Counted from the stretch's first letter, positions 13,981 through 26,450 are shown. The stretch is 64,000 bases of DNA from Rosa chinensis (GCF_002994745.2 NC_037089.1:78144347-78208346); one strand, 5' to 3'. A program made the numbers and translations. The notes: generated from the sequence alone by a model not told the origin.

Positions 13981-16898
13981 TGTTTGAGCCCAAAAGTAAT
14001 TTTGGCAAAATCCTTTAGTGGGTTCGAGCCAGCGGGCCGATACCTGCGGCCCAAAAATAAAATTACTCGGGTTTGGGTTATAGCTTCGCCCATTCCGTGT
14101 TTCATAAGGAGACGAAACCTTATTGAAATCGAGTAGTAGAGATTGAACAGGAAACTTCAATTAAGAATCCTTCTAAGGTAAGGAGCAGTCGAAACCCTAG
14201 GGTATAAATACAGGGTTAAGCGGCGAAATCAAGGACCTCTCTCGAATCAATCAATCCCAGCGATTACAAAGCCTCCCCGGAGCAAAACCTTCAACCTCGT
14301 TGAAACCCGGTGATCGCCCGCCAGTCCTAGTCTCCTCGCGAGCCGACTGTCAGCCTCACCAGATCAACCCGGCGACTGTACTTCCAGTCCCAGTCTCCTC
14401 GCGAGCCGACTGCCAGTACTACTGCCACCGACACACCCAACGAAGCAAGGATAACGCCCTCGCAACCCAGCGAAGCTAAAGTCACGCTTTAGAAAACCCG
14501 TGCTTCTCTGATAGGAGCATAAATGCGACGAATATAGTGTGAAATCCCTTACACTTTTCTTAGCTATTTCCTTTAAAAAGTCAGTTTTAACTTTGTTTTC
14601 TTTTAAGGTAGTTCGTGGAGTGATTCAAGAGAAATAGAAGCTTAAAGGGAGCAATGGAGCCATGGATAATGAAGTACTGATGCAGAGAACCAAGTTTGAT
14701 CAACCATTTAGCCAGAAATCACAAGGGAAATCCACGGAAATCGTTGTGCAAAACAGTTGCTGCAAAGCAGAAAACTGCAGTTTCAGAATCAGCTTTCTGG
14801 GAACGGTTTTGAGAAGCAATTCTTGCATCATTCCAGCTTCACATTTGAAGAAAGGACCAGAGATTCTTGAATAAGTGATGTTATGCTTCAACTACAGCTA
14901 AAGAACAGGGCAAAATCATCAACGAGGCAGTAGGAAATCAAAGTCGAAGTATGCTTCCCAATAAGGCAGAAACTGTCAGCTTTTCACGAAGCTTTTTGGG
15001 AGATCTTTTAAGACGATTCTCTTGGAGTTTTTCCAGAAGGTTATTGATCATTCTAGATGATATGATGTCATAGAGAACGGGGGAGTCAAGAACCATCCAG
15101 AAACTTGTCAAGAGGAAGTCGTTCCTTGTCCAAGAAGGAAGCTTCAGAGTCAGAAATTGAATCCTAGTCAAAACAGGACGGTTTTGCAGAATTTTCTTTG
15201 GACGGATTTCCAGGGAATTTTTGGGAGCTTATTGCTGCTGCAAATATGAAGGAGAGTCCTAGAATGATTCCTCAAGATTTTGGGAAGATTATTAAGGCTT
15301 GAAAATCATTTAATTATGCACCAAGTAGAGTAATCCTCAAGCAACTAGGGGAGGCTTTCAAAGCGGAATTGGAAAAGGAAACTTGGGCTGTGTATTCTAT
15401 ATATATAGAGCAGTAGAACACGTTGCAAAGACACCATCCTATAGCGCCCTCTTCTGCTACCAAACCCTAGCACACAAAGTCTAAAATTCCCAGTTCTTCC
15501 AGAAGGAAAACCGTGCACATCACCATCCATCTCCATCAAGCTCCTGCCGTGCCCCATCTTGAAGGATTGCCTGCATCTAAGGCTGCCTAAAAGTGAATTC
15601 GTGGCTCTCATACTCTGCTTTTTACGGTTTTTATCCTCTTGTAATCGAATACTCATGTTTTTAATTGTTGAATTTAAGATGATGTGTGGCTAGTTATTTT
15701 TGTTAGGGGCAAGGTTTGAAGCCCCAATTATGTAGAACATATGTTTGATTAAACTTAGTTTCTTGATCTGTGGTGTGGATTGGTTGTTTATCTCTGATTG
15801 ATTGAAAACTTTTGCATGTGTATGTTTTATGGTCGCGAACATAGGATTTATGCATGTAATTGGAGCTAGGTTTAGAAAATAATTCACCTAATCGTCTTGT
15901 TTTCTAATCCACAAGTATGCAAGGCTTTGAACAAAAGTTGATGTTTTAAACAACTAGAAGAGCATGCTAGGTAGGCGTTCCACACTAGACTGCAACTCTA
16001 TAATCAATCGTTTCCATGAGATCTTAATGCTTCAAATGTGTTGACACTATATGTGTTGTTGATAGGATAGCGTTCTATACCTTGATTGCATGTTTGATAG
16101 GCTTAGCTATTGTGCGTTCACGTAGACTAAGTAATTAGGGAAACATTAATAAGGGACATGATCTGCTCCGACTTGTTTCTTGGTTGATTTCTTTTCACAC
16201 CTTAGTAATTGAAACTAGGTTAACTTAACATTGTTCGAAAATAATTGGTGGTGGATTTCCGAGTCTCTAACGTCTTCTCCATATTGTTTTTCAACTTAAA
16301 ATCAAAATTGCTTTCTTTGTTTTCCTTTAATTTTCGTAAACCCTAAAACCCCCAAAACATTTATTCTTCTTTTATTTCGTTGCTTCCTCTCTTCTTCTCC
16401 TTATTCTATGGTTGTTTTCTTTTCTTTTAGTTAGTTTCTTTTTGTTTGATTGGTGTTCTTTGATTAGTTTAGATTAATTTAATTTTTTTTTTTTTTGTGA
16501 TTAATTGGTTACCCTCAATCTCTGGCATCGAACGATCCTTGCTTATTCTATATTGCTAACGACTACATCTTGCAGGGTTAAATTGCGCGCTTATTTTTAG
16601 CGTATCATTCTCTCAACTTCCCAGTGATTGCTCTGCTTAGTCTACAACACTAAGTATCGATTCAGTGAACGTAAGAGACCACAACCAAAGTCCTTACCCA
16701 GTAAAGCAAAAAGTCCTTTCCCGAAAGGCAAGAGAAGAACCCTGTGACGAGGTTGGTGCTCTCCTCGTCCACAGCGCTTGAAGAAGAAGTCAGGTCAAGG
16801 GACTACCCCAACGACTGCACCCCGCGGTGCTGGCACGCCTGCGCAACCACACGCTCAAAAGAGACTGTTTGCACACCAGCTGGTTTTGGAGCCAAACA
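13981..16898 (+). repeat. 5' LTR of Tat element (interrupted)
   Basis: Removing the 2099-bp insertion and one 5-bp duplication leaves 814 bp, the same length as the right LTR. The sequence starts TGTTTGAGCC and ends GCCAAACA. A TATA-like sequence with a short downstream leader occurs near 14199 (GGGTATAAATAC), the probable retrotransposon promoter. Confidence 0.92.
14509..16607 (+). mobile_element. Solo LTR nested in the Tat 5' LTR
   Basis: The 2099-bp insertion is absent from the right LTR and flanked by TTCTC (14504-14508 and 16608-16612). It starts TGATAGGAGCAT and ends GCGTATCA. Both ends match the LTR of the element at 47726-56755 (same start, and the same GGGTTAAATTGCGCGC block near the end), so it is a diverged relative of that family. 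No PBS, PPT or second LTR is present: a solo LTR left by LTR-LTR recombination. A TATA-like motif and CT-rich leader occur near 15396-15540. Confidence 0.92.
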
Positions 16899-16920
16899 TT
16901 TTGGCACGCCCAGTGGGACA
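16899..16920 (+). promoter_or_regulatory. Primer binding site region of Tat element
   Basis: Directly after the LTR end comes TTTTGGCACGCCCAGTGGGA. It begins with TGG as required for the 3' CCA of a primer tRNA. I did not assign the tRNA. Confidence 0.65.
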
Positions 16921-17104
16921 CAACTAGTGTTTCTTTGTGAACGTAACCATTGGGAAGTCTAGCGATAAGCCTTATCAAAAAGGCTACGCTAACTGCTCAA
17001 AACATAAGACCTCCAGTTACAGACTGCATTCTCGCGCGGACTGTCGTGGTCTTTCTGAAGAACAAGTGACGCAACGATTCTCTCATCAGCCCCAATCACC
17101 CGCT

Positions 17105-18073
17105 ATGTCAACTGCACAAGATGAGAATCGCTCGACCGTTACTGAGGGTCAGAGCGTTAATGTTAATCAGGCCAGCGAGCCTGTCATCCCCGCCACTGTT
17201 GACACTACAGTGGAAAGTGGAGAAGAAGAGGCTTTTGTTCCAAAGCCTATCCCGGAGGGAGCGACCGCTGAGGTCAAGTTTGCGATCATCATGGAGAATG
17301 TCGAGAACCATCGCAAGAAGATGGACGCTGATTTTGCCCGAGAAACCGAAAAATCGGAAAAGCTTCTCCGCGAAATTGAGCAGCGGATGACTTTACATAC
17401 GAAGAGTACCCGACAGCAGATCTCACAGTCAGAAAGTGCTGTGAAGGCACACGCTGCAGGTATCGCTAGCGGGCAGGATCAGCGTCATAAGGCAATTTTG
17501 GACGCTATAGCGGATCACACCAAGCAGATCGCGTCGAATATAGCAGATCTTCGCAAGGACGGGGACAACCTGGCAACTGAGGTGGCTATGCAGAGAGCCG
17601 AATTGAACCAAGCGAGGGATGTACTGAACAAAGCCTTAGGGGATCCTAACGCTATCCTTGGCTCTCTTGGCCAGCCATCCAGTTCAGGCAAGTACGTGCA
17701 GCCAAATCAGCGCGAGAAGACTAATCAAAATGCTGTTTCTTCCTCAGCTACTGTTGCTACTTCTCAGTCGAAGAACAAAGAACAAGCCTTGGTTATTAGT
17801 GGCAGCAAAGAAAAGACTGCTTCATCTAGCGGACACGCCACCAAGAAACACCAAGTCTCGAAGGGCGCAGGAACTGCGTCGGAACCTATGACCTTCGTCC
17901 AGTACGACAACGACGGAGCAGAGATGGTATATCAAGAATTGTCGGGAAGTTATTATGCGCTCGACCAGACTGGCGCCCCGATCAAGATAACAGCTCTGTC
18001 GAAGGAAGAGGTTACGCCTGCGGTAACTCTCCAGCAACAAGCTACTACCCACATTGTGCATATCGGGGAATGA
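17105..18073 (+). CDS. Gag-like coiled-coil ORF of Tat element
   Basis: The frame encodes 322 residues from the ATG at 17105. An upstream non-ATG extension to 16937 is open but I do not favour it. The protein is hydrophilic: an acidic N-terminus, then heptad-rich, probably coiled-coil sequence (about residues 65-190, rich in E, K, Q and A), then a Ser/Lys-rich linker and a short conserved tail. No zinc knuckle is seen. Its stop overlaps the next ATG as ATGA at 18070-18073. I infer an N-terminal Gag or extra Gag ORF as found in some Tat elements; the overlap could reflect reinitiation or a frameshift splitting a former single Gag. Confidence 0.6.
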   Translation: MSTAQDENRSTVTEGQSVNVNQASEPVIPATVDTTVESGEEEAFVPKPIPEGATAEVKFAIIMENVENHRKKMDADFARETEKSEKLLREIEQRMTLHTKSTRQQISQSESAVKAHAAGIASGQDQRHKAILDAIADHTKQIASNIADLRKDGDNLATEVAMQRAELNQARDVLNKALGDPNAILGSLGQPSSSGKYVQPNQREKTNQNAVSSSATVATSQSKNKEQALVISGSKEKTASSSGHATKKHQVSKGAGTASEPMTFVQYDNDGAEMVYQELSGSYYALDQTGAPIKITALSKEEVTPAVTLQQQATTHIVHIGE

Positions 18074-20178
18074 TCAACAATGGTGAACCAGGCAGCCCCT
18101 GGGCAAACTACTCACAGAAATGCGATGGCACCTCCTCCGCTTCCGGCCCAGAATATGTGAGACGTGACGAGGTAGAGGAGATGATCAGATTGGCAAACCC
18201 TAGAGCCGAGCCGGATGGGGTTTATGAGGGACCTTTCCCGCCACATATCATGCTCGCACCTTTTCCCCGAGGTTATAAGAATATCATCTTTTCTACTTTT
18301 TCAGAAGAGGACACTGAAGATGCGGCGACACACCTGGCCAGGTTTAGGGTACAATGTGGCCAATACCAGAATGATGATATCCTCAAGTGCAGGATCTTTG
18401 GCACTTCGCTGTCGGGCGCTGCCTTCAGATGGTTCTCTAAACTTAGACCAGGGACAGTGGCGGATTGGCCGGCAATGAAACTACTTTTCCGTGAGACATT
18501 TGGAAATATTGAACCTGAAGTATACCTAGCCTCTCTCACTCAGATGGCCCAACAGCCTACAGAATCGGCGGTCGCTTATCTTCAGCGCTTTCAAATCCAG
18601 AAAGCCAAATTGAATGTCATCCTACCCGAGAAGGAGTTAGTCAAGTTGGCGGTCAAGGGTTTGGAGCCCCGACAGCGAAAGAAGCAACACGGCGGCATGA
18701 TTCAGTCGATGGGAGAACTCATCACGGAGGTGGGCAGTTTTGAGCATCTCCTCAGAGAGACAGATGCAAGGAAGAATGCTTCCAGAGGGACGTACGTGCC
18801 AGGTAAACACCGTACTGTAGCGGCCCTGAGCTACCAGCCGACCACTTACGACCCTTATTACCATCACAACACTGGAGAAGTGGTCCAGGACGACGAAGAG
18901 GACGAGGATAACGATATAGCAGCCTACGAGCTAACCGGGAAGAAGAACCCATCCTTGAAGCAGTTGAAGATTTCCAAGGAGCCTGTTAAGCTCAAATCGA
19001 TGGCCTTCACCAAACCAGAGTTCTCGACATATACTTATGATGCCAACAAAGCTCACGAAATCCTCGACGAGATGATTGCTGTGAAGATGGTGAAGACTGA
19101 TTTTGGGCCTTTTCCACGGGCAGAGCAGTTGAAGGGAAAGAAATACTGCAAGTTCCATAATTTGTGGAACCATAACACCGCGGACTGTGTAAAGCTCAAA
19201 GACCAGATTCAGGTATGGCTTAATAACGGTAGTTTGTAGGTAGAAGCTCTAGTCACAGCGGCGGCACTAGTCGACGTGGACCCCTTCCCTGACACCGGGA
19301 TCAATATGGTCAATGTGGATTGGAACAAACAGCAGCGACGGACACCAACTCTGGATTTGGTTCAGAGCAAACAGAGTGATAGGTCCATCGAGGATGAAGC
19401 GCCAGCTAAGGATAGAATTGGGTCAACCAACCAGGCCTCACCCGTGATTCTGTGCTCGCGATGTAAAGAGGAATGCGGTATCCAAATACCGCACGAGGAA
19501 GTCGAACAGACATTTCTCTTTGGTTCCCTACCACCAATCAAGTGGGCCTCGTCGTCGCGGAACTATCAGTCTTCCAGTCCAAGAGAACGGGAGAAGACGG
19601 TATCACCACCATCCCCCAGAGACTCCAACTTATTCATGAAGCTAAAAGCAGCCGCAGGTAGTCCGAAACAAGAGCAGACCAAGAGCGACGGCAAAGATAT
19701 CCTGACTAAGCCCTATATACCACCTGCTTCAGCTAACCCTATCAAAGAGGGCAGATGGTACACCAGGGAAAATGGCAAGGCAGTGGAGATTAGCCCGTCC
19801 CGGAAAAGGAAGTTACAGCGCAGGTTTGGTGAAGCCAAGCGCTCTCCAGAGGCTTTAGATCAGGGCCTGATCAAACCTTCCCAACTGGTCAAGTCGCCCG
19901 AACAATACCAGAAAAAGATGGAAGCGCTGGTCGCTAAACCATTGAGACCTCCCCGTGGTTTTAACAAACAAACAGATTCACTAACAGGGGCTTCAAAGCC
20001 CAGTGTGTTTTGCAGGATTACTAAGGAGCGCTCACCACCTCTTACGCGAATGGAAAATTCGCCAACTCGACGCCCGCATGTCAGGCACAGGCTCTCCCAT
20101 GAAGCATCAATGGTCAAGGTTTCGGTCTTTAATAGGCTGGGGGGCAAGGACAGAGTTAGTAACACTTTGCAGTGGTGA
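18070..20178 (+). pseudogene. gag: Gag polyprotein region of Tat element
   Basis: Residues about 50-230 match the retrotransposon Gag family (capsid-like): a hydrophobic block ending AFRWFSKL, then the FRETFG and AVAYLQRF motifs and a downstream VKGLEPRQRKK. A CX3H...C-type stretch (KYCKFHNLWNHNTADC) near the end of the first segment is the usual nucleic-acid-binding knuckle of this lineage. One frame continues from 18070 to 20784 but is broken by TAG at 19237 and TGA at 20176, so no full polyprotein is made. The region after 19240 is a basic, low-complexity linker toward the protease. Confidence 0.85.
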
Positions 20179-21196
20179 CCCAAGAAAATCCAAAGTGTGG
20201 TCATCTCTGCCTCAGAGGAGCACAGGGAACCGGAGAACCCTAGGCCAGTTGTTGTGGAGCAGGAACTCGAGCCACAAGAGCTTGAACATTGCCAGGTAAA
20301 AGGCCTCACGGAAGGGTCGTTGGTAGATTGTTTGGCTAGGCAGTTCCAAACCGATATCCCGGTCGAGGAGCCCAAGCTCGAATTGGACGATGACATGGAG
20401 GGGACTGAGACAGCTGACGTTTCTTGCAACATGGTTTATGTACTCCCCGCGAGATATGCATTGCCAATCGCTGCTCAGGATTGCGTGGAGGCAGAAGAAG
20501 AAAGTGTACAACCATTGCAGGTCACTTCAGCAGCCGCGACACCTGTAGAAGACAGGGTCTCGCCGGAACCAGAAGAGGTTCCAAACAAGGGGTTACTCAT
20601 GAACTTCTCCAAGCCAACGCCAGAGCGACCGCTATACATTACGGCAGACATCGGCGGTATCAAAGTCAGCAAAATCATGATTGACACCGGAGCGGCCGTT
20701 AATGTCGCCATGCACTTGCTTGGGATCAAGCGGGAGAAAATCCAGTCCATGTCTCTTGCACTCAAAATTTCGCGGGCACTGTAACAAAAACCTTAGGGTT
20801 ATTGTTCCTGCGTATTAAGGTCGGACCAGCAGAGAGGGTTTATGCCTTCTTTGTGACGGATTTCTATGCGGCCTACAGTGCATTTTGGGCAGGGACTGGA
20901 TTCACCGGAGTTACTGTGTGCCCTCGACGCTTCATCAAGAGCTAGTTATGTGGAATAAGGAGACAGATACGTCGGAGGTGGTTAAAGCAGATCCCCGTCC
21001 ATTCCCGGTCTCCGCAAATTATGTAGATGCCAGATACTATCTGGAGCCTATCACTCCATTGCTGGTTAGTGGCATCGATGATAAGGGCCGCCCCACAGGG
21101 GTGACGGCCTCTGAACTGGCACAGTGGGGGCTCACGCTCGCAAAAGAAGGCTTGGAAAGGCCTGGCCACGCTGTGCCCAAACCTTTAACCGATTAA
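20179..21196 (+). pseudogene. Aspartic protease region of Tat element
   Basis: In the same frame as Gag, residues encoded near 20635-20715 carry the retropepsin active-site block MIDTGAAVNV (DTG replaces the more usual DSG in this lineage). The frame is lost near 20770 and continues in another frame to 21196, ending in the protease-RT linker; the original frame is regained near 21124. The two shifts cancel, consistent with small indels. Retropepsin would process Gag-Pol in virus-like particles; this copy is broken. Confidence 0.8.
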
Positions 21197-22407
21197 TGGA
21201 TTACAACCTCTCGGAGGAGGGGATAGAGGCCTTCCACTCAATACATGAACGGCTGTCATCATACATGGTGGAAAAAGAGGCTTATGATCGCATCGCGACC
21301 TTAGAGGTCATTAATGAAGAACTTTCTGACCCGGAGGACGAAGATGAAGTCACTATTCAACTTTCCCCGTCCGGGCTGGACGATACACCTCCTAAAGTTA
21401 GAGACCCTACTGAGAAGGTTAATCTGGGTACAGTGGACAAGCCTATGGAGGTATCTATCAGCGCTTACCTAGAGCCTAGCGAGAAACAGAGGCTCACTGA
21501 ATTACTATTAGAGTTTACAGACTGCTTTGCAGAGAAATATGAAGACATGCCCGGCCTGTCACCAGATTTGGTATGTCATCAATTACCAACTCTTCCTGAC
21601 AAGAGGCCCGTCAAGCAGGAACCTCGACGAATGAATTCGGAGACCCAGATTCTCGTGAAGGAGGAGGTAGAAAAAATGCACAAGTCAGGTATTATAAGGG
21701 TCGCCAAGTATAATCAGTGGCTATCTAATATAGTGCCTGTTTGAAAAAAGAATGGTAAGATGAGAGTCTGCGTTGATTATAGAGATTTGAATCTCGCTAC
21801 ACCTAAGGATGTGTACCCCATGCCGGTCGCGGATATGTTGGTAGACGCTCTGGCAGGACATGAGTTGTTGTCCTTCATGGACGGTACTGCAGGATATCAC
21901 CAGATTCCGGTCGCTGAAGAAGACAGACATAAGACCTCTTTCCGCTGCCTTGGCTTGGCGGGAGTTTTTGAATATGTGGTCATGCCGTTTGGCCTGAAGA
22001 ATGCTGGCACGACATATCAGAGAGCCATGAACTTGATCTTCCACGACATATTGGGAAAGGTTTTAGAGGTGTTCATTGATGACGTAGTCGTCAAGTCTCA
22101 GAAGAAGGGGGACCATATCGTGGATCTCAGGAAAGTGTGTGAGCGCATGCGAAGACATAGACTCAAGATGAACCCGGCCAAATGCGTGTTTGGGATCCAG
22201 GCGGGAGACGTTCTGGGGTTCATAGTTCATCAGCGAGGAATTGAGGTCCCCGAAGACAAAGCGAGCGCAGTCATCAACGCATCTCCCCCGCGGACGAAAA
22301 AGGAATTACAGCGTCTGTTGGGTAAGATTAATTTTCTAAGGCGTTTCATCTCTAACTCTGCAGGCAAAATCCAACCGTTCTCACCCTTGCTGAGGTTACA
22401 AGGGTAG
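21197..22407 (+). pseudogene. pol: Reverse transcriptase of Tat element
   Basis: Ty3/Gypsy RT motifs appear in order: the N-terminal block ending WLSNIVPV, RVCVDYRDLN (about 21770), the FMDGTAGYHQI block (about 21875), MPFGLKNAGTTYQ (about 21985) and the catalytic FIDDVVV (about 22070), then the thumb and connection up to LLGKINFLRRFIS. The frame is the Gag frame but is cut by TGA at 21742 and TAG at 22405. Both are explainable by single C-to-T changes (CGA to TGA, CAG to TAG). Confidence 0.93.
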
Positions 22408-22956
22408 ACTGAGTTTGTGTGGGAGCCTAAACATCAAGAGGCTTTCGACAGTATTAAGGCCTATTTGGCGAGCCCACCAGTCCTGGTTCCACCCAGAGCC
22501 GGGATCCCGTTAAAGCTATACATATCCGCAGTTGAGGCCTCCATTGGCAGCCTACTCGGTCAGGACGATGAGGGAGGTGTCGAGCATGCTATATTTTACC
22601 TCAGCCGCACATTGACAGACTGCGAGACAAGGTACACCCCTATGGAGAAGCTGTGCCTAACCCTGTACTTTTCAGCGTGCAAGTTGCGACACTACATGCT
22701 ATCCTTTACCACTTGCATCATCGCACAGACCGACCTGGTCAAATACATGTTATCACGGCCTATCTTGAGAGGCCGCATTGGCAAATGGGTATTAGCTCTC
22801 TCAGAGTTTTCGCTCCAATATGTACCACAGAAAGCTGTCAAAGGGCAGGCCATCGCAGACTTTCTCGAACATCATCCTACGTTAGAGATACCCGCCCAAA
22901 TTGGGATTATCTTTTCAACGGTTTTGCTTTTCATTAATTGTCAGAGTCTAAAATGA
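22408..22956 (+). pseudogene. RNase H domain of Tat element; pol ends here
   Basis: After the stop at 22405 the same frame continues as the Ty3/Gypsy RNase H: EAFDSIKAYL, then LYISAVEASIGSLLGQ, FYLSRTL, and the Tat-typical tail VPQKAVKGQAIADFLEHHP. In intact Tat elements this is followed by a second, archaeal-type RNase H and an integrase. Here sequence identity to pol stops near 22900 and an antisense gene begins. The missing integrase means this copy would need help in trans. Confidence 0.88.
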
Positions 22957-23036
22957 TATTTGGGCCGAGCAAAGCGGGCTAAATATTAAATATTAATGTT
23001 GTTCATACAAAGCGAAATGGGCCTGAAGTAAGGGGC

Positions 23037-26000
23037 CTAAAGTTTCCGACCCGCATGGGTCAAGCAAAGCAAAAGTTCATCTAGACGAAAACTAGCGTCG
23101 GCAGCAGCTCGCTCTGCTTGTCGGACTGCTTCTCGTGCTTGGGCCAAGTTCTGAGACATCGTTTCGAAGGCTGCTAAGGGCTGTTCTATCTGAGGTTCCT
23201 CTTGCTCAAGTTGGGCAGTCACCACCACCAACTGGGCCTTTGCTTCGATCAGTTGGGCTTGGAGGTCCTGAATGTGGGTGCGAAGATGGTTCTGCGAGAT
23301 CCGTAGGTCCCTAACGCGGATAGCTCAATTGCCCAAGGAGTCGCGAGATGCCTCTGCTTGTTAAGCAAGGCCGTGATAATGAGCCTGAACCTGTCTAGCC
23401 TGCGCGGTCGCGGTCGTTCTCTCATTAATCCGTGCCGGGAGGTTTTGTAGAAGTTCGTATATCTCGACAAATTCAGCTTCAGTGATAATGCGCTCGCGGC
23501 GAAGCACCATCAAATATTCTTGAGCTCTGGCGGGCGCACCCGCAGTAAAATGTCAGGACCCAGAAGTGGCTGCATACCATCCCTCGCTTCGTCTATAACT
23601 CCTGGAGGAGCCACTTCGAGTACGCGAACCAGCCTTTCCAGCCTATTAGGAGGCTCGGGAAGAGGAACGTTAACAATAGCATTAGCGTCAGCAGCAGCCG
23701 CAGCAGGGACTTCCTGAGGCTCGACGATGGGGGCTGCGACCGGTTTCGGTGCTGCATTCATATCAGCTCCTACTTTTAGAACCTGGGGGGCAGGTTCTTG
23801 AGCCACCATGCCCTCACCAGCGGGCTCAGCAGGATCAACGACAGCAACCTCTTCAACAGGGACATCACTCTGCAATTGAGGAAAGTTTATCAGGATATAC
23901 AGAGACAATCAGGAGATGAGGCATGGATTTTGGAATGGGGATTACCTGTGCAACTGGAGAATCATCTGCAGTTGGTATTGTTGCAGGTTCTTCAACTGTC
24001 TCACCAGGATTGGGATTAGGTGATACATGCGCTGAAGGTTGTACAACGATTGGCTCCTCAGGTGGTGCATCCGGAAGGGGTGCATTTTCTTCCGGCTCAG
24101 GTGAACTGTCCTCTATGATCTGCACAGGAATGGAGGCTGAATCGCCAACGGTGCTGATAGCAGGTGGAAGGTTTTCAGGGTCCACGGGCGCTGGCGTTTG
24201 TGAAGCAGTTGTTCCTTGGCTAGTGACTGAAGAGCCTTCCCCAGCATGTTTAGATGGCCTGCGACGAACCTGCGAAGGAAATGGTTATGAAGTTTGGACA
24301 GAGGTGTGGATAATTCCCAATATGAGCTCCTTGCTTCTTACCAATCGGTCAGCCAGTGGTTCATCTCCCTCCTAGGGGTCAGCGCGAGGGTCTGAGCGGC
24401 TGCGCTTGCGAGCTATAGCAGCTGCGACCTGTCAGAATCAAGAGGTTAGAATTTAACCCACAAAGTATGATCCTGAGGATAGAGGATTCTTACGGTTTGT
24501 GGATCGTCGTCATCAGAAGAAGAAGAATCTTCGGCTGCAGATTCAGCGAGTACTGCCTTCTGTTTTCCAGATTGTCCGGCGGCTGGGGAAGCACTGGTTG
24601 GTCGGCGGCCAGGGCGCGGCGCACTCCCCTAGTACAAATAAGTATGAGTAAAAGGGGTAAACAATGAAGGAATTGTAGAGGTTAAAGTTATGGTACTTAC
24701 TTCTGGAGGAGGTTCACGAATTACGATGCCAGCCTGGGCCGGGCGAGGAGCTCGCGCCAGTCGGACCACTTGAAGAGGCCGGGGCCTAGTAGGGTCTTCA
24801 GAGAAGCGAGCAAGCATGTCAATATCGGCAGGATAAGGATTCCTCAGCTCGCCAAAGAGAGTTGCGAAGAGTTCGTCGTCTGGTTGGGTCCAGCAATTGA
24901 CGGAAACTTCTTTCCACCAAATCTCATATCCCTCTTCAGTTCCGTCTACAGCATCGAGGGTCTGGGCCAAATCAGGGAGATCAACTAGCACGAGCATGCT
25001 TTGTGCCGGCGGGGGTCCTGAGGGGGGCCCGAATCTAAGCCAGGAAGTGTTGTAGTTCCAGGCGTCGTACAGAGGGACTGGTACCAATTGGACAAGGCCG
25101 AACTGGCGGGCAAAATGATTGGGAGCATAGAGCTCGTAGCTGAGTTCTTCGGCGCGATTCTGATGTCTGAGCAGGAGATCGGGCGGCTAAAAGCCAGGCG
25201 AGCGTGGTCCGGATACCGAGGATTGCCAGGAAGAAAACCATATTCGAGCACAGATGGGAATCTTCTGCCCAAAATTATGTCACATTACGGCATCTCATCT
25301 AGCAAGTACAGATAAGAAAAACATTCAGAATAAGGGGGAGACGAGTACTTGTCCTCTCGGCAGAACCATTGACCTAAGAGTTGATCGGCCGGTGGAAGTA
25401 GCGGGATATCTTCGCGGCGGAAGAATTGAAAGTAAGTCTGGATCCAAAAGTCCAAAATCCAGAAAGGGCCGGATATGTTGGTCTCAAATGGATGCATCGT
25501 CGCTTGGTACAACATGCGATAGAGGGCCCCCAGTACCGGTTGTCCGAGCCCGATGTTGCGGCCGTTGTAGAGGGCGGTTGCTAAGTAGGTCCAGGTGCCG
25601 GTGGGCTTGCAGGAAGAGGTGCAGAATATGAATTTACATAGCCAGTACTCAAGGAAAGCAATTCCTCCGGTCGCATTATGTTCCCGGCTGTAATGTGCCA
25701 ACCATCTCGGGTATAAACCACTATGGGCGCTGCGACCTTGCTGGGCCATGGTCAAAGTAAAGTTGATAGAGTCAAATTGGCCATGCACATAAGGTTCGCC
25801 ATCGATGGGCAGGCCAGTGATGGCGAGGATATCCAACAGAGTGGCACTCATTTGACCAAATCTAAAGTCAAATGTGTTGGTGGCGGTATTCCAGAAACAG
25901 AGGAAAGCAGCGAGAGGCGAGCGATTGCCACCACGAGGAAGATTGAAACATAGGTCAATGGTGTGAGTGATGCCTGCAGAGTTCCAGCGACCTAGATCTC

Positions 26001-26355
26001 GTGCCCGCGTCTCGCGATACCAGGAGATCTCCGAAACACTGATGGAGGATGGCCAATTCCCTATCTTGGCTCGGTGGTTTTGGGCACCCCAACCGCTAAA
26101 GTCTCCAGGGGTCCTTAGGAGGACTGGAATGGGCCGGCGAATAGGAAGACTGTATAGGGCGATGGCGTCGTCCGGGATAACGCCTTGCGGTGCTGGACCC
26201 AGTCCGGTGTGATGATCGGAAAAGCGAAGGAGTAGGGGTCGATGAATAGAGGTTTCAAGATGAATGCGAGCACCAATGTTGATGCCCCAAGTCCGAGCAG
26301 CCTTTTCGTTTAACTCTTCTTCCTGATCGATGATGATTTTCTTAGGGGGAGCCAT
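23037..26355 (-). pseudogene. Antisense plant mobile domain (PMD) passenger gene
   Basis: The first minus-strand exon starts at ATG 26355 (MAPPKK...). It encodes a plant mobile domain, the MAIN-like or aminotransferase-like family often found in plant LTR elements, with the diagnostic block MSATLLDILAITGLPIDGEP near 25815-25875. A single in-frame stop (about 25285) and a later frameshift (about 25100-25200) interrupt it. Downstream are clean GT...AG introns at 24629-24700, 24429-24493 and 23870-23945, joining acidic, Pro/Ala-rich exons, and then an Ala/Gln/Glu-rich coiled-coil tail ending near 23037. The gene lies opposite to the retroelement and occupies the place of integrase. PMD function is linked to silencing and meristem maintenance in host relatives; the role here is unknown. 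Confidence 0.8.
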
Positions 26356-26450
26356 TTCTGGATTGTTTGCAGAGAAGAGGTTGGCAGAAATGGTTTTTAT
26401 GGGTTTAAGAGACTGGAGGGGTTTCTGATGTGACAAGGTTGCGGCTGTGA

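Noticed and set aside
15345..15656. 103-aa minus-strand frame in the solo LTR
   Set aside because: Lies in the transcribed leader of an LTR; no conserved domain.
23520..24375. Plus-strand Ser/Gly-rich frames
   Set aside because: Mirror of the acidic, Pro/Ala-rich antisense PMD exons; intron positions support the minus strand.
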